From an uncultured Colwellia sp. (GTDB lineage: Bacteria > Pseudomonadota > Gammaproteobacteria > Enterobacterales > Alteromonadaceae): 64,000 nucleotides of DNA. Positions within the stretch are counted from its first letter, which is position 1. Every line of letters starts with the position of its first letter. Below, piece by piece: positions 26,043 to 34,685 of the stretch. The translations under genes were made by a program, and so were the position numbers. Under the pieces are notes generated by a model. It was not told the origin of the DNA. It saw only the letters and a list, made by a program, of their open reading frames with translations, and did not search any database. The stretch spans positions 34,266-98,265 of the forward strand of contig CAJXQJ010000013.1 of the NCBI GenBank assembly GCA_913058245.1, given 5' to 3'.

Positions 26043-26381
26043 TTGACAAATAAAGTTTCGACCGAGGTGCAACAAGAAGCAATGCGGATTGCTAAAGGCA
26101 CCCAGAAAAAAGGCCAAACTAAAGAGCAAACGAAATTAGTCGCTCAAGGCATTGAAAAGGGGATTAGTGAATATAAAAAACAGCAAAAAATAAAAGCCCG
26201 AGAGCGTGATAAACAGCGTAAAAAAAGTTTGTCGGCTAAAGTTAACGCAGTTGAAACAGCCGAGTTAACTACGCAATCGTCTGAGAGTAAAGAAACAGCT
26301 AAAAACAGTACATTAGCGATTTTTTTCCCTTGGATGTTACTTGCTTTGAGCTGGGGATACTTTCTCTTTACCTCAAGCTAG
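26043..26381 (+). CDS. DUF2956 small membrane protein
   Basis: The protein has 112 residues. The highly basic N-terminal half (GTQKKGQTKEQTKLVAQGIEKG, then KKQQKIKARERDKQRKK) and single C-terminal membrane helix (AIFFPWMLLALSWGYFLF) are characteristic of DUF2956, found in Vibrionales and Alteromonadales. The start is TTG at 26043, supported by AAGGA eight bases before it. Function unknown. The basic domain would face the cytoplasm and could bind nucleic acid or membrane lipid (inference). Confidence 0.85.
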   Translation: MTNKVSTEVQQEAMRIAKGTQKKGQTKEQTKLVAQGIEKGISEYKKQQKIKARERDKQRKKSLSAKVNAVETAELTTQSSESKETAKNSTLAIFFPWMLLALSWGYFLFTSS

Positions 26382-26408
26382 CCTTCATTTACGTACTTAT
26401 TGTCAATG

Positions 26409-27350
26409 CTAACGTTTTGATAAGTGAATACCGGCTAACATGCAACGAATAGAGCCGCCGGCAAGTTCAATGGTACTAACGTCAATTGACACAAGTTGTA
26501 CGCTTTCACTGATTTGTTGAATTTGTCTTTGGCTTAGCGCATTAAAGGCACTTTGTGATAAGGCTAGAATTCTCTGGTCGCTTCCTTGGAGCTCTATGGC
26601 ATTACCGCAAAAGGCATTTATTTGTTGCTCGGTTAACGTGATTACCTGCCGACCAGAGAGTTTAAAGCGTTGCAAAATTTCTTCTCGTCGCGCGATATTC
26701 GGTATCATCTCGGGTGCCAATAAAACAAATTCTGTGGCAATACACATTAGTACATTGGTGTGATAAACACTTTGCCCTGCGTGATTTACGGCGCCAAATA
26801 ACATAGGTTCATAGTTAAAGTGTGTGCAAAAGCGCTCAAGTGCTAAAGAGTTTGCTCTTTTTGATTGCACAGCGTACGCGACACGGTCTAAATGATCTAA
26901 TACCATTGCCCCCGTACCTTCTAAATAAATTTCATCTTGCTCCAAACCTGAGTAGTCAACTATGTCCTGTACTCGATATTGCTGTTTAAGCAATTCGATA
27001 ACATCGCTGCGTCGTTCTAGGCGGCGGTTATTGGCATACATAGGGTAAACGGCAATATGACCGCCACTGTGGGTTGAAAACCAATTATTGGGAAATACTG
27101 AATCAGGTGTTTTTAAGCTTTCGTCTTCAAACATATGCACTGTTATACCGTATTTTTCCAAGCTTTCTTTTGCTTGGCTAATTTCCTTATACGCAGCCTC
27201 GGCAATTACTTTTGGTGTCGCAGCGAGCTGTTTTGACTGAAAACTATTGTCTGCTTGCGTTTCTGGGTTCGGTAAAAAATGATGTGGTCTGATCATAATA
27301 ACACTCTGGGGTGCTTGTGGATTGATAATGCTCAAAGTGATATTTCTCAA
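26409..27350 (-). CDS. ctlX: CtlX-like citrulline/arginine hydrolase, amidinotransferase fold
   Basis: The protein has 313 residues and the guanidino-group-modifying (arginine deiminase) fold. The N-terminus SVIMIRPHHFLPNPET, then VFPNNWFSTHSGGHIAVYPM and EGTGAMVLDHLDR, fit the CtlX group (citrulline utilisation hydrolase). The likely nucleophile is C303 in GGSIRCMLAGIHL near the C-terminus; the His sits in the SVYHTNVLMCIA segment. It probably acts on citrulline or arginine. The gene is divergent from an Lrp-type regulator, a frequent arrangement for amino-acid catabolic enzymes and their activator. The exact substrate is inferred. Confidence 0.85.
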   Translation of the reverse strand: MRNITLSIINPQAPQSVIMIRPHHFLPNPETQADNSFQSKQLAATPKVIAEAAYKEISQAKESLEKYGITVHMFEDESLKTPDSVFPNNWFSTHSGGHIAVYPMYANNRRLERRSDVIELLKQQYRVQDIVDYSGLEQDEIYLEGTGAMVLDHLDRVAYAVQSKRANSLALERFCTHFNYEPMLFGAVNHAGQSVYHTNVLMCIATEFVLLAPEMIPNIARREEILQRFKLSGRQVITLTEQQINAFCGNAIELQGSDQRILALSQSAFNALSQRQIQQISESVQLVSIDVSTIELAGGSIRCMLAGIHLSKR

Positions 27351-27396
27351 ATGAAGTTAAACAGTAAGGTAAGTGTAAATTTTATTATTGTTAGTT

Positions 27397-27441
27397 AAAA
27401 TGTCATTATTATTGATATATTTCGCTATTTTTTATCATTTT
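27397..27441. promoter_or_regulatory. Candidate Lrp-type operator between ctlX and the regulator
   Basis: An A/T-rich inverted repeat, AAAATG (27397-27402) and CATTTT (27436-27441), with A/T tracts between. Lrp/AsnC proteins bind such degenerate A/T-rich sites. The call rests on context and is weak. Confidence 0.3.
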
Positions 27442-27460
27442 GTAAGGTTGAGTTAGCAAT

Positions 27461-27907
27461 ATGACAAAATTATCATCTAGGCCTTATCTTCATGATCAGC
27501 TTGATCAACAGCTTATTGCCTTATTAAGGGAAGATGGTCGAGCGTCAATTTCACTATTAGCGCAACGATTACATGTTTCACGAGGTACAGTACAAAATAG
27601 AATTGATCGTTTAGTTTCATCCGGTGCTATTTTAGGTTTTACGGTTAGGGCGCACGAAGCGATTGAAGAGGGGGCTATTAAAGCGATTATGATGATAGAA
27701 GTGGTTGGACGCTCCACCGCGCAGGTAATTAAAACCTTAAAAGGTATGCCACAACTAATCAAACTTCATACCACTAATGGCTCATGGGATTTAGTTGCAG
27801 AACTGCAAACCAGTTGTTTAATTGAGTTTGACCATGTTTTGGCACAAGTGCGAATGATTGATGGTGTTTTAAACAGTGAAACTAGCATTTTACTGACCTC
27901 AGCTTAA
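27461..27907 (+). CDS. Lrp/AsnC-family transcriptional regulator
   Basis: The protein has 148 residues. The N-terminal helix-turn-helix (LDQQLIALLREDGRASISLLAQRLHVSRGTVQNRIDRL) is followed by the RAM/AsnC ligand-binding domain. It likely responds to an amino acid and regulates the divergent ctlX gene (inference from position and family). A TAAGG site lies upstream of the ATG. No further genes follow on this strand for about 6 kb, so it is monocistronic. Confidence 0.93.
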   Translation: MTKLSSRPYLHDQLDQQLIALLREDGRASISLLAQRLHVSRGTVQNRIDRLVSSGAILGFTVRAHEAIEEGAIKAIMMIEVVGRSTAQVIKTLKGMPQLIKLHTTNGSWDLVAELQTSCLIEFDHVLAQVRMIDGVLNSETSILLTSA

Positions 27908-28055
27908 GTTTTGATTACTTAACTTTGCTGATTAAATTTACTAGCGTATACATCGCCCAGATTTTTACTACTTGGTAAATTTATAAGGTAAAAAATGTTG
28001 GCATGACCACCAGTCACTGAATAACAGATGATCATTATTTTTGGTTCGGCTTTTA

Positions 28056-29036
28056 TTACGGCTCTTCTTTAACTCGTAATTCCATTAGTCCAATTAAGGC
28101 GGCAAAAAGAACCGCACCTACCGGCCAAACAATCCAGGTAATACCCCATGCCATGGTCCATAAACTCCAGCCAAGATAAATAGCAACGAGTAATGGCCAG
28201 TAAAATGCGGCAAGTTTTTCAGCTCGTTTTGTGCGTTGACTTTTTTCTGTTTCTTCGCTGTGTTCTTTTAGAATATTATTGTAGGCATCGAACTTTGCGG
28301 ATACTGGCACAATTATATATATGCCAGCAGCTATCATTAGCATTAGCACTATTAGCATTATTAAGGTGATACCTGAGCTTGAAAATAGCAGGCTGCCGAG
28401 CATTAAAGGCACAAAGCTGACGATGAATATAAAGATAGCGATTGATAAGCGTTGGTTATAGCTAGGTCTAAATTTTTGTAATTTTTCCTGAAAAATACCG
28501 TGCACGCCATAGGCAAGTTCGAATGCTTCATCTTCAATTAATGTCAGTTCATCCTCAAATTGATTGGTTCTAATAAAAAAGTTTACCGCTAAGGAAACCA
28601 TCACCAATATTGCTACGATACCTATTGCGGTGGCAATATCACTGGTTAGGTTTAAGCGCTGCGTTTCCGCCATCGCTAAAAAGAAAAATAGTGGGATAAC
28701 TGAACATAAGCAAAGTATTACGCCCTTAGTGACTAACATAGAGCTCTCAATTTTATGCTCAACGTACTTGAGTGCTTGTTCAAGACTAACTTGAACTATG
28801 CCAGGTTCTTGGCCTTCACTTTGCGGTTCAATCGCTTCAATATCATCTTTTAATAAATAGTCGGTTGAAACGTCAAATAACTGGGCTAACATAATAACTC
28901 TATTTAAATCAGGTATGCTGCTAGCACTTTCCCATTTAGACACTGATTGTCTTGAAACATTGACCTTTTCCGCTAGCTCTTCTTGCGACCATGCACACTT
29001 TTTTCTTAATCTTATAATTTTATCGGCTAATATCAT
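28056..29036 (-). CDS. Membrane-bound XRE-type regulator
   Basis: The protein has 325 residues. Residues 1-65 are an XRE/Cro helix-turn-helix (IIRLRKKCAWSQEELAEKVNVSRQSVSKWES). The rest holds about six membrane helices, ending in WPLLVAIYLGWSLWTMAWGITWIVWP. This design, a DNA-binding domain fused to a multi-helix membrane domain, is common in Firmicutes and less so in gammaproteobacteria. I chose the ATG at 29036; the frame reaches 29102 but the extra residues have no domain signal. No target gene is adjacent on this strand, and GGTTG repeats upstream may be its own operator. Confidence 0.85.
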   Translation of the reverse strand: MILADKIIRLRKKCAWSQEELAEKVNVSRQSVSKWESASSIPDLNRVIMLAQLFDVSTDYLLKDDIEAIEPQSEGQEPGIVQVSLEQALKYVEHKIESSMLVTKGVILCLCSVIPLFFFLAMAETQRLNLTSDIATAIGIVAILVMVSLAVNFFIRTNQFEDELTLIEDEAFELAYGVHGIFQEKLQKFRPSYNQRLSIAIFIFIVSFVPLMLGSLLFSSSGITLIMLIVLMLMIAAGIYIIVPVSAKFDAYNNILKEHSEETEKSQRTKRAEKLAAFYWPLLVAIYLGWSLWTMAWGITWIVWPVGAVLFAALIGLMELRVKEEP

Positions 29037-29086
29037 GGAGCTTATTCCCTTGTCGTTTGTTGAGCGGCAAGCATAGGAATATAGGT

Positions 29087-29135
29087 GGTTGCAGACCAGC
29101 AAGTCAGGTTGTTAATTTGTCAACCAGCGGTTGCA
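29087..29135. promoter_or_regulatory. GGTTG/CAACC repeats before the XRE gene
   Basis: Four half-sites lie within 50 bases: GGTTG at 29087-29091, 29107-29111 and 29129-29133, and CAACC at 29121-29125. The last pair forms a perfect palindrome CAACC-AGC-GGTTG, and two copies extend to GGTTGCA. This is a likely autoregulatory operator. Confidence 0.45.
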
Positions 29136-29307
29136 AGTTGATATATTTAACTAAATTTAACGATTTCCTTAGCTGCTAGCAAGAGAGTTTTGTCTTTAGC
29201 GAAGCTAAACATAACCAAGTGCTAAATTCTAATGCGTTATGTATTTAGTGAAGGGTTTTATTATTAATGCACCTTATTTTGGTAACACGCTTTAGGTCAA
29301 TTTTTAC

Positions 29308-30696
29308 TTATTCATACTGGTAACGAACTCTTAGCCAAGCATTGGTATTATCTTGATGTTGGCCGAAAAATGAATAGTTATGCTTACCAAAAAAGATATT
29401 TGCGCCGGTACTGAACTGCCATTGGTCGTTGTATTGAAAATCAATACTTGGCTTGAGGTAAGCATCTTTATCACTTGGGGAATAAAAGCCAAATAATGAG
29501 TAGCTTAAGGTTTGTTGCTTAGCGCGATAGGTTAATCGTAAGGTGATTAATTGCCGATTTTCATCAACGAGTCTTTCAGGCTGTGGGCTGTTTGCTTTCA
29601 ACGTTTGGTAATTTTTGGTTCGTTCCAAGTAATATTGCATGCTGGCGGTAAAGTTTTTTGCTAGTTCATGTTCATAGCCCACTAAAAATCGATGTTGCCC
29701 ATTGGCAATGTCTTGGTTACTGCCATTTGAGTTCTCAATACTGTTGTAGTTAGCGTATTCAATATTAAATAGCCCGCCTAAATAAGGCGTTAGTGCGCTA
29801 ACACCCCAGGAATTCAATTTTGGAAAGTATCCATAATTCTGGTTTTGAGCTTGGCTCTGTCCTTGTGGCAGATTTACCAATTGTTCGTCATGACTGACCA
29901 TATTACCGGTTGGTGTCGGCCAAAATCCTCGGTATCCATAAACAGATAATTCGACATCTTGTAGACGAGTATTAAGGCGTGCAGCCCATTGCGCTTTATC
30001 GGTTTTTACTACTGGAAAGGCTTCATTAGGGGCGACTATACGCTGCGATTGTGGCGAGTAGAATGAAAAGCGCTCGCCAGTTATATAATTATCTGGGGTA
30101 AAATTTGGTGTCCATACCAACGTTAGGTTTATATTATCAAAATACCAATTGGTTCTTATACTGTCAGATGGCGCTTTTAAGTATTCATCAGCTCGACCAG
30201 AGAAGAATGATTGCCAGTCTTTTGCAAATAAGTCGTTAAGAAAGAGGTAATCACCGGTGCCCCAAGTGAGAACTTGGCGACCAACTTTCATATCCATAAA
30301 ACTTAGCGGGCTAGCACTTATGTTAAGCTCTCGCGTATACCATATCGCTTTATTTAACACTTGGTCGTAGTAGTAATCAACCTTGGCCTTAGCACTAAAA
30401 AGTTGCTGGTTGTAATCGATGTTTACTCTTGTTCTCAGTTCATTAAGTGCCGCAGAGTTTACAGTAACATTACTTTGTAAAAATTGACCATAAGCTGCTT
30501 CAACGAAGCCGGTGAATTGCCATGGTGACTCTGCTGGCTCTTCTGCCCAGTCATCATCCCAAACTTCTTCATATTCTGAGGGAATTTTCTGCTCGTTTGC
30601 AGTAGCAGAAAAAGAAGCGTTCAAAGCGATAGTATTTATTAGAAAAATACTTAGGGCTAATAATGGCAATGTTATTCGTGAAGTTGGCAAGATCAT
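29308..30696 (-). CDS. Outer-membrane beta-barrel protein, DUF1302-like
   Basis: The 462-residue precursor has a signal peptide (about 1-32) and a large barrel ending in WLRVRYQYE. Strand-turn patterns such as GFVEAAYGQF, MKVGRQVLTWGTGDYLF and PHNAYSF-type repeats are typical of the alginate-export/DUF1302 class of porin-like proteins. It is the last of three genes with an RND transporter and a LolA-like protein, an order seen in several gammaproteobacteria, and probably provides the outer-membrane end of that system. The final residue is Glu rather than Phe, which is unusual for a barrel. Confidence 0.75.
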   Translation of the reverse strand: MILPTSRITLPLLALSIFLINTIALNASFSATANEQKIPSEYEEVWDDDWAEEPAESPWQFTGFVEAAYGQFLQSNVTVNSAALNELRTRVNIDYNQQLFSAKAKVDYYYDQVLNKAIWYTRELNISASPLSFMDMKVGRQVLTWGTGDYLFLNDLFAKDWQSFFSGRADEYLKAPSDSIRTNWYFDNINLTLVWTPNFTPDNYITGERFSFYSPQSQRIVAPNEAFPVVKTDKAQWAARLNTRLQDVELSVYGYRGFWPTPTGNMVSHDEQLVNLPQGQSQAQNQNYGYFPKLNSWGVSALTPYLGGLFNIEYANYNSIENSNGSNQDIANGQHRFLVGYEHELAKNFTASMQYYLERTKNYQTLKANSPQPERLVDENRQLITLRLTYRAKQQTLSYSLFGFYSPSDKDAYLKPSIDFQYNDQWQFSTGANIFFGKHNYSFFGQHQDNTNAWLRVRYQYE

Positions 30697-30705
30697 TAAT
30701 GTACT

Positions 30706-31536
30706 TTACTTCAACCAAGCACGTGGCGGAGTGCGCATGCTGCGTTCACTGAATAGGTTGTTTGGTAAGCCAACATTATATTTTACATTACGAAACTGCA
30801 TGTCAGTGTAACTATTATTGCTCAAATCTGTAATGCGAGATTTCATCACGGTTGCGTTGCCAGCAATTTCTTTTACTTTTGAAACAGTCATTGTTCGTAG
30901 CGCTTGGTTTTTGCTATCAAAATAAGTACTTTTTATCGGTAAGAAATTACTTTTACTAATATTAATAACGTAATAGCTAAATTCGACACTTTTTGGCTGT
31001 TTAGGTACCGCTTTAAGGGTATAGCTTGTCTCGTCTTCTGCTAATAAAGTAAAGGTGTCTTCATTCGGATTTCTGCCAGAAACATCTTCATAAAAGAAAT
31101 GCGAACCAACAAACGATGTACGTTTGTCCCCAGCTGAAATGCGTTTTACTAAATCAAGTGCAGGCAGGTATAACCAGCGATTATCATCTTGTTCAATATG
31201 CTTCTCAACTCTAAAAACAGTATTTTTAACGTTACTTGGGCGAGAAAAAAATACCAAGATGTTTTGGTTACCTAAGTCTTTTTCATCTTGACGTAAAATG
31301 GTGAATTGGCGCATTTGCTTATTACCATTTTCATCAACGATGATCATACGGGCTTGGGCACTACCGTCGTCGCCAGCATAATATGCCGCTAAATTAGCTT
31401 TATCAATAATCTGATTAGCACTTAACTGTTGAGCTTGAGAGCTGCTAGCGAAGGTAATGATAACCAAAAATGCCAGCAACAGCTGATATTTTAAGTTGCT
31501 GATATAGCTTGCCGTATTTTGAGTCATAATGTTCAT
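30706..31536 (-). CDS. LolA-like outer-membrane lipoprotein-sorting protein
   Basis: The 276-residue periplasmic protein has a signal peptide (about 15-37, ending SSQA). The mature part matches the LolA-like group found beside RND exporters: ARMIIVDENGNKQMRQFTI, WLYLPALDLVKRISAGDKRTSFVGSHFFYEDVSGR, then a long beta-rich C-terminus. LolA-fold proteins bind hydrophobic cargo in an open barrel, so this one could ferry a lipid between the inner-membrane RND protein and the outer membrane. GGAG lies about 12 bases before the ATG at 31536. Confidence 0.85.
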   Translation of the reverse strand: MNIMTQNTASYISNLKYQLLLAFLVIITFASSSQAQQLSANQIIDKANLAAYYAGDDGSAQARMIIVDENGNKQMRQFTILRQDEKDLGNQNILVFFSRPSNVKNTVFRVEKHIEQDDNRWLYLPALDLVKRISAGDKRTSFVGSHFFYEDVSGRNPNEDTFTLLAEDETSYTLKAVPKQPKSVEFSYYVINISKSNFLPIKSTYFDSKNQALRTMTVSKVKEIAGNATVMKSRITDLSNNSYTDMQFRNVKYNVGLPNNLFSERSMRTPPRAWLK

Positions 31537-31566
31537 AATATATTTACTCCTGCGCTCAAGGGCATA

Positions 31567-34155
31567 TTACGCGCTTTTGCTGCTTGTATTTAGCAGTGTT
31601 AGTAACGCTGGTAGCAACACTAAGGTAACTAATGCTGACATTATCATAATGCTGGCTAAGAAAAATCCAACAGTTATATAAGGCATCAATGGTGAAAGTA
31701 ATAACGGGGTAAAGCCAATAGCGATAACAATAGCATTTCTGCTGATGGCTCTACTTGGTTCTTGAAACATGGCAATAAGTGCTTTGCTTAAGCTGCGATA
31801 TTCGCGCTCAAGTTCACGCACTCGTTGGATAAAGTGGATGGCAAAATCAATAGAAAGCCCTAAGGTTAGCGCCGAAAGTACGGCGATTGGCATGTCGTAT
31901 GCCTTGCCAAACCAGCCAATAAGGCCGTAAATCATGGTAATGGTAAAGGTTAAAGGCAGCATGGCGAGCACACCATATTTTATCGACCTAAAAAGTAACA
32001 TCATCATAAGAAATACCACAATAAAAGATGATAATAAGCTGTCGATCATGCCGCTAACCATAGCATCTTGCCAAACAACATTGAGGTAAGATTTCCCCGC
32101 CCATTGATGCTGAATATTAATTGGAGGTGGATTATTGCTGATATAGTTTTTAAGCCAATCAACCACTTTTGTCATATGTTGATTATCACCGCTGGTCATT
32201 TGTAACCATAGTAAGGTTTTTTGATAATCTGGGCTGACAAAGTGCCATAAATCTTGTGGTCGGTGTGATGATTGAAATTGTAGTAATGTTTGCGCAACAC
32301 CGTTACTAGAATTAGGGATGGTAAAGTCTTTATCGTCACCGGAATTAAGCTCACGATTTACCGTACGAATAATATCGGTCAAACTATTAACTTTACCAAC
32401 GTCGCCATTTTCAACCAGTGCCGCTTGTAAAGCGGCCAACCAATTAAGCATTTTCGGATTGGTGAATACCTGTTTGGCAGTTAGTGCTTGTTCGCTAATA
32501 CTAACCAGTTCATCTAGCCAAGCTTGTTCGGCATCGCTGGCATCAAAACGCATATCATCAAGTGTTATTAATAACTCTTGAGTAAAAAACGCATTTATTG
32601 TGTTATCCGCTGTTTGTGGTGTCTTAGTATGTAGATTATTGTTTATTAAAGTCGATACCGCTGATTTCGTTGGGCCATCTAGCGCCTTTTCCAGTACTTG
32701 TTGAAAGTGACTTCTCGCCTGAGTTTCGTTATGGTTATTGTTAGTAAACACTAACCAAGCGTCATAGGTGCCGGCAAAGTGTTGATTTAGTGCTTTGTCA
32801 GCAATGCGAATTTCATGGTCTGCCTTAAACCAATTTACTGGGTTGTCATTAATTTCTATACGCGTAATACCTTCAATACTTACGAAAAATAAGGCAATAA
32901 ATGCCAGTAAAATAACCTTAGTGCGTTTGACAGAAAACACACCAAGTTGTTGTAGACTTTTCGCTAACCGCCCTTTTTGCTCTAAGCGTTGTAAGGCTTG
33001 TTGCAAGTTTGCTAAGGTTTCTGGTTTCATTCTAGCGATGTAGGCGGGAATATAAGTAATAGTTAATGCAAAAGCGAGCAATATACCGGTACCAATAAAA
33101 GCACCAAAAACTTTTACTGGTGGAATAGGTGTCAGCATTAATGAATAAAAACCAACAGCTGAAGTAATAGAGGTAAATAACATTGGTGTATACAAGTGTT
33201 TCATTACCTGCTTTACCGTTTCTGAGGCTTTATCACCTGCTTTGTATCGGTCGGCAAATTCAGAAAGAATATGCACTGAGTCGACAACGGCAATCGGCAT
33301 CAGAAATATAGCGATCATTGACGACATAATATGCACGGTAAAGCCTAAGCCAATCAGGCTGCCCATTATGATCAATACCGTTGCCATTGCCACTACCATA
33401 GGAGCAATGATCAGTGGAATATTGCGAAAGAAATACCAAAGTAAAACAAATATTGCTAAGCCTGCAAGTGGTGCAGCAACGCCCATTTGTACGAACATTT
33501 CAAAACCGAATTGATCTTCAGCAACGGGTAAACCAGTAATGTGTAAAGTTAACTCTTTATTTTTGTTGTCTAAATAAGTTTTACCTAAGGTGCGAATTTC
33601 TTCGGCAATAATATAGCTTTGGTCTTTGCTCACTATGGGTACGTAAATCGCAATGGCTTGATCATCGCCAGAAACTAAAGTGTTATTAAGCATAGGCAAG
33701 CGCTTAACTGCTTGTTGAATGGCTTGGCTACCCGCCGTGCTAGTTGGCGCGTTTTTCATCAGGTATTCAAAAACAATGCCCTGATTTTGTTCATTTTCGT
33801 CGTTTAATTGGCGGATGTTATCAACGACGTTGAGTGATAGTAAGTCTTGCTTGATAACGCCATCAAGCTGAAGAATATCATTAGTTAACTGTTCGATAGT
33901 ACTCAAGGTTTGCGGCGTGAAAATATTCTGCTCGCTAACTAAGCCAACGACTATCATATCGCGCATTAAAAAGTCTGTTTTGACTTGGTTATGGAAAACT
34001 CGGGCTGGTGCATCTTGGCTAAGCATATTTTCGGGATCAGTATCGATCTCAATCATTGGCAGCATCGCCAAGCTCAATAAGGTGATCAGCAATACTAACG
34101 AGTAAACTGCTTTTGGTTTAGCAATGGCAAAATTTAAAATGCGTTGGTAATTCAA
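31567..34155 (-). CDS. RND/MMPL-family transporter
   Basis: The inner-membrane protein has 862 residues, 12 predicted helices in two halves, and two large periplasmic loops. It opens with a helix at about 15-34 (VYSLVLLITLLSLAMLPMIEI) and the typical DTDPENMLS motif, and has a sterol-sensing/MMPL-type core (AVVDSVHILSEFADRY in half one, SIDFAIHFIQRVREL in half two). It resembles HpnN/MmpL-type exporters of lipids. The start is TTG at 34155 with AAGGA six bases upstream. It is the first gene of a three-gene operon divergent from an ArsR repressor. The cargo is unknown. Confidence 0.9.
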   Translation of the reverse strand: MNYQRILNFAIAKPKAVYSLVLLITLLSLAMLPMIEIDTDPENMLSQDAPARVFHNQVKTDFLMRDMIVVGLVSEQNIFTPQTLSTIEQLTNDILQLDGVIKQDLLSLNVVDNIRQLNDENEQNQGIVFEYLMKNAPTSTAGSQAIQQAVKRLPMLNNTLVSGDDQAIAIYVPIVSKDQSYIIAEEIRTLGKTYLDNKNKELTLHITGLPVAEDQFGFEMFVQMGVAAPLAGLAIFVLLWYFFRNIPLIIAPMVVAMATVLIIMGSLIGLGFTVHIMSSMIAIFLMPIAVVDSVHILSEFADRYKAGDKASETVKQVMKHLYTPMLFTSITSAVGFYSLMLTPIPPVKVFGAFIGTGILLAFALTITYIPAYIARMKPETLANLQQALQRLEQKGRLAKSLQQLGVFSVKRTKVILLAFIALFFVSIEGITRIEINDNPVNWFKADHEIRIADKALNQHFAGTYDAWLVFTNNNHNETQARSHFQQVLEKALDGPTKSAVSTLINNNLHTKTPQTADNTINAFFTQELLITLDDMRFDASDAEQAWLDELVSISEQALTAKQVFTNPKMLNWLAALQAALVENGDVGKVNSLTDIIRTVNRELNSGDDKDFTIPNSSNGVAQTLLQFQSSHRPQDLWHFVSPDYQKTLLWLQMTSGDNQHMTKVVDWLKNYISNNPPPINIQHQWAGKSYLNVVWQDAMVSGMIDSLLSSFIVVFLMMMLLFRSIKYGVLAMLPLTFTITMIYGLIGWFGKAYDMPIAVLSALTLGLSIDFAIHFIQRVRELEREYRSLSKALIAMFQEPSRAISRNAIVIAIGFTPLLLSPLMPYITVGFFLASIMIMSALVTLVLLPALLTLLNTSSKSA

Positions 34156-34208
34156 AATAAATCCTTGTCGAGTGGGTAGCTGTAAAAATCAACAATAAAT
34201 AGCTTATG

Positions 34209-34253
34209 TATATTAGATAATCTTAATATACTTTTATATTAGCAGTATCTAAT
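34209..34253. promoter_or_regulatory. Two ArsR-type operators in the RND-arsR gap
   Basis: Site 1: TATATTA (34209-34215) and TAATATA (34224-34230), perfect arms around GATAATCT. Site 2: ATTAG (34238-34242) and CTAAT (34249-34253) around CAGTAT. Both contain ATTAG-N5/6-C(T)TAAT, as expected of operators for winged-helix ArsR dimers. They lie between the two divergent start codons. Confidence 0.6.
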
Positions 34254-34330
34254 GTAATATCCAACTAGATTTATTTTCTAGGCATTATTGTGTGCCTTGA
34301 CGTATTCATATCTGCGAATGAGAGAAACCA

Positions 34331-34642
34331 ATGGCAACATTAGCGCCAAATGATATTAAAGAAATGCGCGGCAATGCATCACAAGCTGCGGAATTGTTAA
34401 AAGCGATGAGTAATGAAAATCGTTTATTGATTCTGTGCCATTTGGGTGAAAAGGAAATGTCGGTAAACGAGCTAAATAATTTTATCGATTTAAGCCAGTC
34501 GAGTTTATCTCAGCATTTAGCGAGATTGCGTCAAGACGAGTTAGTGAAAACTCGCCGTGAGTCACAAACCATATACTATTCAATAGCAAATCCGTCGGTA
34601 GTGAAATTGATCAGTTTTTTACACAGTGAGTTTTGTGCATAG
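34331..34642 (+). CDS. ArsR-family repressor, SqrR/BigR/HlyU-like
   Basis: The protein has 103 residues and the winged helix-turn-helix of ArsR regulators (NELNNFIDLSQSSLSQHLARLRQDELV). It has exactly two cysteines that matter: C36 in LLILCHL and C102 in the tail HSEFCA. Their 66-residue spacing equals that of the sulfide/persulfide and oxidant sensors SqrR (41/107), BigR (42/108) and HlyU. There is no metal-binding ELCVCDL motif. It probably represses the divergent RND cassette until the thiols are oxidised or bridged by sulfur (inference). Confidence 0.85.
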   Translation: MATLAPNDIKEMRGNASQAAELLKAMSNENRLLILCHLGEKEMSVNELNNFIDLSQSSLSQHLARLRQDELVKTRRESQTIYYSIANPSVVKLISFLHSEFCA

Positions 34643-34685
34643 TTACTTTTACGTTTAGATACTTTTTTGCTTAGTTATTTTAGTA

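Noticed and set aside
32318..33514. Plus-strand open frames opposite the RND transporter gene
   Set aside because: Several medium frames exist, but all are antisense shadows with no start signals and biased composition.
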